From Ignavibacteriales bacterium (GTDB lineage Bacteria > Bacteroidota > Ignavibacteria > Ignavibacteriales > Melioribacteraceae), in assembly GCA_026390795.1 (NCBI GenBank), contig JAPLFG010000003.1:496001-560000 (forward strand): a stretch of 64,000 nucleotides of DNA, read 5' to 3'. Below the pieces are notes generated by a model that searched no databases, was not told the origin of the DNA, and worked only from the letters and a program-made list of their open reading frames with translations. Position 1 is the first letter of the stretch; every line of letters begins with the position of its first letter. Shown here one piece after another: positions 57,019 to 64,000 of this stretch. The position numbers and the translations under genes were made by a program.

Positions 57019-57549
57019 ATGATTTTCGATCAGCTAAAAAACGCACATTTATATTTTGCACTCGGTGAAAGAATTACAAAAGCGCTTCAATATCTATCTC
57101 AAACCGACTTCACAAATGTTGAACCCGGCACTTACGAAATTGACGGAGAAAACATCTACGCAGTTGTGCAGGAATACAATACAAAACCGTCAAGTTCCGC
57201 AAAATGGGAAGCGCACAAGAAATATATTGATATTCAGTATATGGTTTCCGGAAAAGAAAAAATGGGATTTACGGATTCAAAAAAGGTAATAGTATTACAA
57301 GAATATCACGATAACAAGGATCTAATTCTTTATAAAGGCGAAGGAAATTTTTTAATTGCAGAAGAAGGACAATTTGCTATTTTCTTTCCGACAGATATTC
57401 ATATGCCGCAATTAGCATTGAACATTCCAAAAGAAGTTAAAAAAGTTGTTGTAAAAGTGAGAACTGATTTTATTGCAGAGAGTAAACATTCTGAAGAAAC
57501 TGATGTTAATGCAGAAGACCTAAGCTCATCTCCGTCTATAGAAGAATAA
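57019..57549 (+). CDS. YhcH/YjgK/YiaL family protein (DUF386)
   Basis: A 176-residue cupin-like protein beginning MIFDQLKNAHLYFALGERI, with EYNTKPSSSAKWEAHKKYID and IQYMVSGKEKMG, then FAIFFPTDIHMPQLA, the conserved metal-binding part. Members include YhcH and the beta subunit of evolved beta-galactosidase, linked to sialic acid or sugar metabolism. I start at the ATG 57019, preceded by AAGAGGTAAT; the frame extends upstream into the barrel gene at 56953 but has no homology there. The C-terminal 25 residues are an extra acidic tail. Confidence 0.88.
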   Translation: MIFDQLKNAHLYFALGERITKALQYLSQTDFTNVEPGTYEIDGENIYAVVQEYNTKPSSSAKWEAHKKYIDIQYMVSGKEKMGFTDSKKVIVLQEYHDNKDLILYKGEGNFLIAEEGQFAIFFPTDIHMPQLALNIPKEVKKVVVKVRTDFIAESKHSEETDVNAEDLSSSPSIEE

Positions 57550-57593
57550 AATTAACTGGTGTTATGCATACATTTAAAAACCCTAGCCACAAA

Positions 57594-57669
57594 GTCACCA
57601 AGGCACAAAGAAATATCGAAAAACGAATAAATATCATTTTTATACTTGGTGTCTTTCTGCCTTAGTGAC
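57594..57669. repeat. Inverted repeat in the gap after the YhcH-type gene
   Basis: Left arm GTCACCAAGGCACAAAGAAA (57594-57613) and right arm TCTTTCTGCCTTAGTGAC (57652-57669) are inverted copies with two mismatches over 18 positions, 38 bases apart. The left side continues outward as CCACAAA. It looks like a small MITE- or REP-like element. Confidence 0.55.
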
Positions 57670-57717
57670 AAAAAATTCACCGCTTCCGTAACATCAGAAA
57701 TTAATCAAGTTTTAGCA

Positions 57718-57744
57718 ACCGGTGATCTTAGATTGATCACCGGT
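57718..57744 (-). terminator. Hairpin after the FKBP gene
   Basis: ACCGGTGATC-TTAGATT-GATCACCGGT is a perfect ten-pair stem 16 bases past the FKBP stop. The T-run on the minus strand is weak (TTGCTAAAAC), so it may be factor-assisted. Confidence 0.55.
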
Positions 57745-57759
57745 CACTATATTTTGAAC

Positions 57760-58512
57760 CTACTTTACTATATCTAGCAATTCAACTTCAAATAACAAAA
57801 CGGAAGAAGGGGGGATATTTCTTCCATCCCCCATCTCGCCATATCCAAGATCATAAGGAATAAAAAACTGATACTTATCACCAACATGCATTAACTGCAA
57901 ACCTTCGGTCCATCCTTTAATAACTCTGTTAAGTGGAAAAGTTGCGGGTTCGTTTCTTTTGTAAGAGCTGTCGAATTCTGTTCCATCAAGCAATGTACCT
58001 TTATAATGAACCTTCACCTGATCTGTCGCCTTGGGGAATTCTGCTCCGGTTCCTTTTGTAATAATTTTATATTGTAAACCACTTTCGGTAGTAATGACGC
58101 CTTCTTTCTTTTTATTTTCAGCTAAGAAAGCTTCACCTTCTTTTTTATTTTTTTCAATGAGTGGAGCCATTTCTGCTTTCTTCTTTTCTTCTTCTTCTTT
58201 CTGCATGGCTATTTGGCGTTCCTGCATTTTAGAATTTAGTGCAGTCAATACCTGAACTATTTTTTCTTGAGATATAACCGATTTGGAATTAGCGGCATCT
58301 TTAAGTGACTGAATTAATACATTCAGATTAAGCTGTAACATAGGATCTTTCAAATTGCTATAAATATTCTGACCGATGCAATAACTTATCGAATCTCCCG
58401 GTGTCTTCAATGTAACCGAAGCTGCAGCTTTATTTGCCGTTTGTTTTTTATTCTGTGCAGAAACTACTGACAGCATAATTACTGCCATCACCAATAATTT
58501 CGTTAACTTCAT
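57760..58512 (-). CDS. FKBP-type peptidyl-prolyl isomerase, exported
   Basis: A 250-residue protein with a signal peptide (1-19), a helical FKBP_N dimerisation domain (about 35-130: GDSISYCIGQNIYSNLKDP, EEEEKKKAEMAPLIEKNKK), then a C-terminal FKBP domain (VKVHYKGTLLDGTEFDSSYK, GWTEGLQLMHVGDKYQFFI, PYDLGYG, PPSSVLLFEVELLDI). It belongs to the Mip/FkpA class of periplasmic folding helpers. It is monocistronic between a hairpin and a divergent gene. Confidence 0.95.
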   Translation of the reverse strand: MKLTKLLVMAVIMLSVVSAQNKKQTANKAAASVTLKTPGDSISYCIGQNIYSNLKDPMLQLNLNVLIQSLKDAANSKSVISQEKIVQVLTALNSKMQERQIAMQKEEEEKKKAEMAPLIEKNKKEGEAFLAENKKKEGVITTESGLQYKIITKGTGAEFPKATDQVKVHYKGTLLDGTEFDSSYKRNEPATFPLNRVIKGWTEGLQLMHVGDKYQFFIPYDLGYGEMGDGRNIPPSSVLLFEVELLDIVK

Positions 58513-58675
58513 TTCATCTCCTATTATTTTTTTGATTTCTGGGTTGTGAAAATAACTTCAATGGCTTTGAGATGCAAATTTGGAAGATCTTATAACATTA
58601 TTTTGAGATCTGTAATTGGTTGTATCTTGAAAGAGAAAATTTCTAATTTGTGATAGAATTAATTTGGAGTTAATC

Positions 58676-59680
58676 ATGAAGAATAAATTTTTATTGATTG
58701 TTTTTTTCTTAATTCAATTCGCAATCTTGAATTCTCAATTCTCAATTATTAGCGCGCAATTCTATAAATCCGATTCACCTTTTGCGCATACTTATTCCAT
58801 TGTTGCTTTCGATGAAAAAACCGGCGACATGGGCGTTGCAGTTCAATCTCATTGGTTCTCTGTAGGGACAAGTGTTACGTGGGGAGAAGCAGGAGTTGGT
58901 GTTGTTGCAACTCAATCTTTTGTCAATCCGGCTTTTGGGCCGGGCGGTCTTGCATTACTCAAAAAAGGAATGACCCCGCAAGAAGTTGTTGATAAATTAC
59001 TCAAAGATGATGAGGGAAGAGAATTCCGTCAACTCGCCGTACTTGATTCTAAAGGAAGAGCCGCGTCTTTTACTGGAAAATATTGTATTCAGCCTGCCGG
59101 AAATATTGTTGGTAAAAACTTTTCCGTTCAAGCTAATCTTATGTCCAACGAACGGATCTGGCCGGCTATGGCAGAAGCATTTAAGAATTCAAAAGGACAA
59201 TTAGCTGAAAGGATGCTCGCTGCACTTGAAGCGGCACAAAAGGAAGGAGGCGATATTCGCGGGAAACAATCCGCCGCTCTTTTAGTAGTACGTGCTAAAT
59301 CAACCGGAAAAGTGTGGGAGGACCGTTTAGTTGATTTACGCGTTGATGATAATGATAATCCTTTAGTTGAATTAAGCAGATTACTCAGCATTCACCGCGC
59401 ATACGAACATATGAATAACGGCGACCTTGCAGTTGAAAAAAACGATATGAATCGTGCGATGAAAGAATATTCTTCGGCTATGAAAATGTTTCCGGATAAT
59501 CTTGAGATGAAATTTTGGACCGCAGTTGCACTCGCCAATCAAGGAAACCTAAAAGAAGCTTTACCGATGTTCAACGAAATTTTTGCAAAGGATAAAAACT
59601 GGAGAGACTTAATTCCCCGCCTTCTTCCAAATGGATTGTTGAAAGTCAATCCGGAACAGTTGAGCGAAATTCTGAAATAA
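58676..59680 (+). CDS. DUF1028 protein with C-terminal TPR
   Basis: A 334-residue protein from ATG 58676 (MKNKFLLIVF), which has GGAG upstream; the frame opens four codons earlier. A signal peptide ends near SIISAQ. The DUF1028 domain (an Ntn-hydrolase-like fold) shows AHTYSIVAFDEKTGDMGVAV, SHWFSVGTSVTWGEAGVGVV and AAQKEGGDIRGKQSAALLVV. Residues about 250-320 form TPR-like helices (AYEHMNNGDLAVEKNDMNRA, AVALANQGNLKEALPMF). Function is not established. Confidence 0.9.
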   Translation: MKNKFLLIVFFLIQFAILNSQFSIISAQFYKSDSPFAHTYSIVAFDEKTGDMGVAVQSHWFSVGTSVTWGEAGVGVVATQSFVNPAFGPGGLALLKKGMTPQEVVDKLLKDDEGREFRQLAVLDSKGRAASFTGKYCIQPAGNIVGKNFSVQANLMSNERIWPAMAEAFKNSKGQLAERMLAALEAAQKEGGDIRGKQSAALLVVRAKSTGKVWEDRLVDLRVDDNDNPLVELSRLLSIHRAYEHMNNGDLAVEKNDMNRAMKEYSSAMKMFPDNLEMKFWTAVALANQGNLKEALPMFNEIFAKDKNWRDLIPRLLPNGLLKVNPEQLSEILK

Positions 59681-59725
59681 ACTTCCATCCCCGCTTGCAA
59701 ATTAATTTGTGTGCGGGGAAAAAAT

Positions 59726-60967
59726 TTACAATTTCAGTTTGCGTAAATTTGGCGCCAGCTTTCTCACAGCAGTTACTACCGCAAGCGTCATACTTCCTCC
59801 AAAGATCACTGAAGGAATCAATCCCATCAATTTTGCCGCAACACCGGATTCAAACGAACCCAGCTCGTTGGAAGAGCCGATGAAAAGACTATTGACAGAT
59901 GAAACCCGCCCCCGCATTTCATCTGGAGTATAAACTTGTATTATCGTACTTCGGATTATCACACTTACATTATCAAACATACCGCTGGTCATAAGTACAA
60001 AGAGAGAAACATAAAAGTTTTTGGATATTGCGAAAAGAATGATTGACACACCGAATCCGAAAACGCCGATTAAAAGATTCCTGCCGGCATGTTTGAACGG
60101 AGGATTATGAGCCAGCGACAAAGACATAATTATAGAACCCACAGCTGGTGCCGCTCGCAAGAATCCTAATCCTTTAGCGCCGGTATGAAGTACCTGATCA
60201 GCAAAGATCGGCAACACCGAGACTGCACCACCAAAAAATACCGCGAACATATCAAGACTAATAGCGCTAAGTATGATCTGGTTATTGAATACAAATTTTA
60301 GTCCTGAAGATAAGCTTTGCCAGATTGTTTCAACTTTTGTTTTTTCCGGTAAAGGTTTCTTTTCTATGAAGTAAAAAAAGAACCATCCGAGTGCAACAAA
60401 ACTTATTACTAAAAAGTATGCATATCCTACACCGAAGAAACCATAAACAAGTCCGCCAACAGCAGGACCGGTAACAGCCGCAATATGCCATACCACACTA
60501 CTCCAAGTTGATGCATTGCCAAAAAGTTCTTTAGGTACTAATTGGGCAGCAAAAGCACTGGTTGCTGGGAAAATAAATCCACGCGCAATTCCTGTTATAA
60601 AGATTATTGTATAAATCGGAATAGTACCGTACAAACTCAACGATGTATGAAAGCGGGTCGCTACAAGAAAAAGCGAAATTGCACAGACAAAGTAAACAAA
60701 TGTTGAAGAAAGAATAATATTTTTCCGATTTATTTTATCGGCTACATGCCCGGCAAAAAGAGCAATACATAAAAACGGTATAGCTTCTGCCATACCTATT
60801 AATCCAAGTGAAAGAGCATCATGAGTAAGTTCATAAATCTGCCAACCGACAATAACCGATTGCATCTGGATACCGAATGTTAGAAGGAAACGCGCCGCAA
60901 CAAATCTTCTGTAATCCTTTATTCTTAATGATGCATACGCGTCTTTTGTATTTAGACTAAACTCCAT
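59726..60967 (-). CDS. MFS transporter, EntS/MFS_3-like
   Basis: A 413-residue, 12-helix major facilitator. N-terminal RRFVAARFLLTFGIQMQSV, the loop motif FAGHVADKINRKNII (GxxxDRxxRR-like), SSVVWHIAAVTGPAVGGLVY and the second-half VYTPDEMRGRVSSVNSLFIG match the enterobactin-exporter-like MFS_3 group. Substrate unknown. It is a separate transcript, 53 bases beyond the polyferredoxin gene stop side. Confidence 0.9.
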   Translation of the reverse strand: MEFSLNTKDAYASLRIKDYRRFVAARFLLTFGIQMQSVIVGWQIYELTHDALSLGLIGMAEAIPFLCIALFAGHVADKINRKNIILSSTFVYFVCAISLFLVATRFHTSLSLYGTIPIYTIIFITGIARGFIFPATSAFAAQLVPKELFGNASTWSSVVWHIAAVTGPAVGGLVYGFFGVGYAYFLVISFVALGWFFFYFIEKKPLPEKTKVETIWQSLSSGLKFVFNNQIILSAISLDMFAVFFGGAVSVLPIFADQVLHTGAKGLGFLRAAPAVGSIIMSLSLAHNPPFKHAGRNLLIGVFGFGVSIILFAISKNFYVSLFVLMTSGMFDNVSVIIRSTIIQVYTPDEMRGRVSSVNSLFIGSSNELGSFESGVAAKLMGLIPSVIFGGSMTLAVVTAVRKLAPNLRKLKL

Positions 60968-61020
60968 AAAATCCTATTGAGAAAAAATCATCCATAATTA
61001 ATTGAGAGCGATAAGAAATA

Positions 61021-62607
61021 TTAGAACGGGAAATCTTCTTTGGTATTGATAACTTCTTGTTTCTTTAACTCCAGATTTTTCTTCGCAAGCTGATGCCAAC
61101 GGTTTCCTTCAACATAAATTGCTTTGTAAGGTTTAGTTGGGCAAGCATATTCACATGCACCGCAACCAATGCAATAATCATCTCTTACTTCGGGAATTAC
61201 CAAAGTACCTTCAAATGGAATCATGTGAACAGCTTTGGTGGGGCAATGTTCACTGCATGCGCCGCAATCTGTTTTCTGAGTTTGAACAATACAATTATCT
61301 TTGACAAATTTTGCTTTGCCGATCTGTGTTAATTTTTTCTTATCAAGTTCGAATGGAAGGATAGCTCCGGTTGGACAAACATCGCCGCAAATTTTACATT
61401 CGAAATTGCAAAAGCCGGTTGTGTTATCCATCCTCGGTTGTAGAATTCCAAGGAATCCGTATTCAAGAAATGAAGGCTGCAAGACTTGTGTAGGACATGA
61501 ACTTACACAAAGATGACATGCAGTACATTTGCTATTAAACTTTTCAACGCCGATAGAACCTGGCGGCGAAACCGCACTTTTTCTAAAAATGGGTTTTGTA
61601 CTCGGTTTAGTAACTATTATTTTTTTTTGAACTTGCGCCGCCAAGACCGACAACGATAAAAAGTAGAGAGATGTTTTTGATAAGAATTCCCGTTTGGAAT
61701 TATCAATTCTGTCTTTCTTAGCTGATGTGCCTGGTATATTTTTTTTACCGTAAGAGATACTGTAAGTAATTCCTTCCGTAGGACAAGACGGGATGCAATC
61801 AAAACATGCAACGCACCTGCTCATATCAACTGATTTGTTTACGCTGTCGATGCAGCTTGCTTTGCATTCTTTAGCGCAAATACCACAGTTTAAACATTCT
61901 TCGTGATTGATTACAATTTTAAACAAAGAAACCTTTGAGATGTAGCCGAGCAGTGTTCCAACGGGACAAACAGTATTGCAGTACAATCTTCCTTTCTTCC
62001 AAGCCATCACCATCACAAAAACGAAAAACAGAGCTGTGATAATAAATGGAATAAGATTGAATACTTTTAGGCTGTAAGGATAAACCGAATATAATTTGAA
62101 CGACTCAAAAATAAATGCGGTTAAATTGTTTGTTCCAACTAGAATGGGGCGAAAAAAATTTCCGGAAAATCTTCCATAAATGCTGTAAGGATCAATCAGA
62201 TTAATTGCCAGCGAACTTCCGAAAAAAAATATTACAATTGGAATTGCGAGAAGAACAATTCGCAATAGCTTTTGTTCTTTCGAAAAGTCAAATCTGCGTT
62301 TCTTTTTCCGCTTAATTTTTCCGGAGATCCAATTGACGACATCTTGAAAAATACCTAGCGGACATACCGAGGAACAATAAATTCTACCGAATAAAATTGT
62401 AAGAACTATTATTATCCCAAAACCAATGGCACTAACAGAAAGTATTGTAATGAATTTTAGTACAGACGGAACAAATTGTAGAAATATAATTTTGTTAGAA
62501 ATACCCGGGGATAGAGTACCGTAGATATCTATAAGTAAAAAAGTTGTTGTTATAAAAAAAATTAGCGAGACAACTATTCTAATTTTCCGCAAAAGAGAAT
62601 TATTCAT
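61021..62607 (-). CDS. NapH-like membrane polyferredoxin
   Basis: A 528-residue membrane-bound iron-sulfur protein. The N-terminal half has four to five membrane segments with two NapH/NosR-type motifs, YCSSVCPLG and YCNTVCPVG. Then follow ferredoxin-like clusters CLNCGICAKECKASC, CVACFDCIPSCP, CTACHLCVSSCP, CNFECKICGDVCP, CGACSEHCP and CIGCGACEYACP, giving at least four [4Fe-4S] sites. It should carry electrons from or to quinol toward a periplasmic partner. It is four bases after the Tat-exported DUF362 gene, so the two form an operon. Confidence 0.9.
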   Translation of the reverse strand: MNNSLLRKIRIVVSLIFFITTTFLLIDIYGTLSPGISNKIIFLQFVPSVLKFITILSVSAIGFGIIIVLTILFGRIYCSSVCPLGIFQDVVNWISGKIKRKKKRRFDFSKEQKLLRIVLLAIPIVIFFFGSSLAINLIDPYSIYGRFSGNFFRPILVGTNNLTAFIFESFKLYSVYPYSLKVFNLIPFIITALFFVFVMVMAWKKGRLYCNTVCPVGTLLGYISKVSLFKIVINHEECLNCGICAKECKASCIDSVNKSVDMSRCVACFDCIPSCPTEGITYSISYGKKNIPGTSAKKDRIDNSKREFLSKTSLYFLSLSVLAAQVQKKIIVTKPSTKPIFRKSAVSPPGSIGVEKFNSKCTACHLCVSSCPTQVLQPSFLEYGFLGILQPRMDNTTGFCNFECKICGDVCPTGAILPFELDKKKLTQIGKAKFVKDNCIVQTQKTDCGACSEHCPTKAVHMIPFEGTLVIPEVRDDYCIGCGACEYACPTKPYKAIYVEGNRWHQLAKKNLELKKQEVINTKEDFPF

Positions 62608-62611
62608 TCAA

Positions 62612-63529
62612 TCACAAAATTATACGTTTGATATTCAGAGCATTTAAATCTTTTTTCCCTACACCCATTGCGCCCGCAATCTTTATATATGAAACTGAAT
62701 CCGGTTCAATACCAAAAAGTTTTGCAGCTGCCGCATCCGATGCGACCATGTCGGTTGAAATAATCTGGGATTTCATCAAAGCCACATCATCAACCGAAAC
62801 ACCGCGCGGTCCATTTTGTTTCATTACGTAATATGCATCAACTATATTTAATGTCGGTTTTTTTGAATACGTTCCGTAATCAGCGATACATTGATGCAGA
62901 TCGTTGCGGTGCCAATATCCGCGGTCCCAGACAACTCCCATCATATTTTTTAAACAGGCTGTTAGTCTGGCAGAACTATGACTTTTAAGAATCGGTACGT
63001 TAATAAAAACATCGCTATCAAGAACAAGTTCATGAACTTTTCCCTTTGTCAGAACTTTTCCGTCTTTTATAGAAACACTCTGGTAATAATTTTCTGTATC
63101 TCCGGAAACAATTTTCCCGCCGGCATCTTTAACTGCTTTTTCAATTCCGCTGTTTGAATAGCTTCTTCTCCAATCATCGCATGTATGATCGAACACATAA
63201 ACATCTTTGGCTCCGGCTTCATAACAGTGCTCAATTATACGCTTCACAAGTTTTGGATTAGTATTGCCGCCTCTCTCCGGACCAACATCCCAGCCAATGT
63301 TCGGTTTAATTAATACTTTTTGATTTTTCTTAACAAAAGCTTTCATACCGCCAAGTTGTTCGATTCCCTTATCGAACATCACTTCCGGTTCACCATTTTT
63401 TATTGCAATAAGATCGTAGCTAGAAGATATTACCTTACTGCTTTTTGCGAAATAATTGCCATATATACCCGGGACAGTAAGTGACGCACCGGCAAGCAAT
63501 CCTGTCTTTAGAAAATTTCTACGATCCAT
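62612..63529 (-). CDS. DUF362 protein with Tat signal
   Basis: A 305-residue protein with a twin-arginine signal (MDRRNFLKTGLLAGASLTVPG). The DUF362 domain shows VLIKPNIGWDVGPERGGNTN, EAGAKDVYVFDHTCDDW, NVPILKSHSSARLTACLKN and STDMVASDAAAAKLFG. Tat export of a folded, probably cofactor-bearing protein fits a partner of the polyferredoxin encoded four bases downstream. Many DUF362 proteins carry ferredoxin domains; this one has none, so its clusters may be supplied by the neighbour. Confidence 0.9.
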   Translation of the reverse strand: MDRRNFLKTGLLAGASLTVPGIYGNYFAKSSKVISSSYDLIAIKNGEPEVMFDKGIEQLGGMKAFVKKNQKVLIKPNIGWDVGPERGGNTNPKLVKRIIEHCYEAGAKDVYVFDHTCDDWRRSYSNSGIEKAVKDAGGKIVSGDTENYYQSVSIKDGKVLTKGKVHELVLDSDVFINVPILKSHSSARLTACLKNMMGVVWDRGYWHRNDLHQCIADYGTYSKKPTLNIVDAYYVMKQNGPRGVSVDDVALMKSQIISTDMVASDAAAAKLFGIEPDSVSYIKIAGAMGVGKKDLNALNIKRIIL

Positions 63530-63619
63530 CCTTTCCTCTTTAGAATAAATTCTATTTTATTTTGTAGAAACTTATCATTATGTTATTTTGGATTCAAGAA
63601 AATTATTGGAATAACTAAA

Positions 63620-64000
63620 ATGAACACATTTTCAACTGTAATATCAAAATACGATTATAAAACCGTCATTTATGATATTTTAGCGCTGACGGTAGTTACT
63701 TTCACTCCGGCACTTTCGCATCTTACTGCTATTCCGATATATCTGTTAGATCCGATGCGAATAATTTTGCTCTTGAGTATTGTTTACACTTCGAAGAAAA
63801 ATGTTTTCTTATTAGCTTTTGTATTACCGTTATTATCTTTTATTATCTCGGCGCATCCATATTTCATTAAGTCATTATTGATTGCATCTGAATTAACGGT
63901 AAACGCATTTCTATTTTTCTATATGTCGAAGTTTTTCAAAAATTCATTCGTCCCGGCAATATTAAGCATAACAATCAGCAAAATTTACTACTACGTCGTA
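63620..64000 (+). CDS. Polytopic membrane protein, N-terminus only (cut by window edge)
   Basis: An ATG at 63620 opens a frame that runs to the window end: MNTFSTVISKYDYKTVIYDI, then TFTPALSHLTAIPIYLLDPM, and further membrane segments (LLAFVLPLLSFIISAHPYF, SLLIASELTVNAFLFFYM). About four helices are visible in 127 residues. The pattern (PALSHLTA.P.Y.L.PMR) resembles ECF-type transporter S components, but this is not certain. It is divergent from the DUF362 operon by 90 bases. Confidence 0.6.
   Translation, partial: MNTFSTVISKYDYKTVIYDILALTVVTFTPALSHLTAIPIYLLDPMRIILLLSIVYTSKKNVFLLAFVLPLLSFIISAHPYFIKSLLIASELTVNAFLFFYMSKFFKNSFVPAILSITISKIYYYVV

Overview
The window is AT-rich bacterial chromosome that reads as a Gram-negative member of the Bacteroidota/Chlorobi side of the tree, most likely Ignavibacteria-like. 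This is inferred from protein character: GWxTD-, DUF5916- and DUF6588-type proteins, an ADP-heptose epimerase that implies LPS, many signal-peptide outer-membrane-type proteins, and an AmgK-RapZ fusion beside MurU. No rRNA was seen that could settle the taxonomy.

Layout. 1-10.1 kb holds one long minus-strand information-processing operon (rimP-nusA-infB-rbfA-truB-ribF-rpsO-pnp-dus-rng, the last cut by the window edge). 10.2-11.3 kb is a small accessory patch: a decayed four-helix-bundle gene, a BrnT/BrnA toxin-antitoxin pair and palindromic repeats. 11.3-16.2 kb carries a SIMPL-domain protein, hemW, a secreted DUF6588 protein and recN. 16.4-18.1 kb surrounds an initiator tRNA: a broken copy of its 5' half lies upstream, a serine-protease gene broken by one in-frame TAG lies downstream, and a short match to the tRNA 3' half closes the segment. 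18.3-25.4 kb holds a SET-domain protein, a tiny membrane protein, a HEAT-like protein, a beta-CASP nuclease, YihY and purL. 25.6-28.0 kb is a membrane-anchored PP2C phosphatase.

28-36.3 kb is a repeat-rich, patchwork accessory region: a gene remnant copied from the GWxTD gene 8 kb away, a LytTR two-component pair divergent from a DUF4395/four-rhodanese pair, a truncated C-terminal gene fragment, and single secreted or acetyltransferase genes separated by dispersed repeats and attC-like palindromes. 36.4-41.7 kb carries secreted/outer-membrane proteins and a lipoprotein. A decayed REP-associated (RAYT) transposase with REP-like palindromes on both sides lies at 42.6-43.3 kb, followed by Nudix, four-helix-bundle and hldD genes.

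45.9-60 kb is mostly plus-strand metabolism and export: metH, DinB proteins, M28 peptidase, the AmgK-RapZ/MurU cell-wall-sugar pair, CocE-type hydrolase, YhcH-type protein, FKBP and DUF1028. The right end (59.7-64 kb) has an MFS transporter, a NapH-like polyferredoxin, a Tat-exported DUF362 protein and the start of a divergent membrane protein. No CRISPR array, integrase, phage or defence island was seen. The signals most worth following are the single-stop protease beside the duplicated initiator tRNA, the RAYT/REP unit, the AmgK-RapZ fusion and the four-domain rhodanese under a likely LytTR system.
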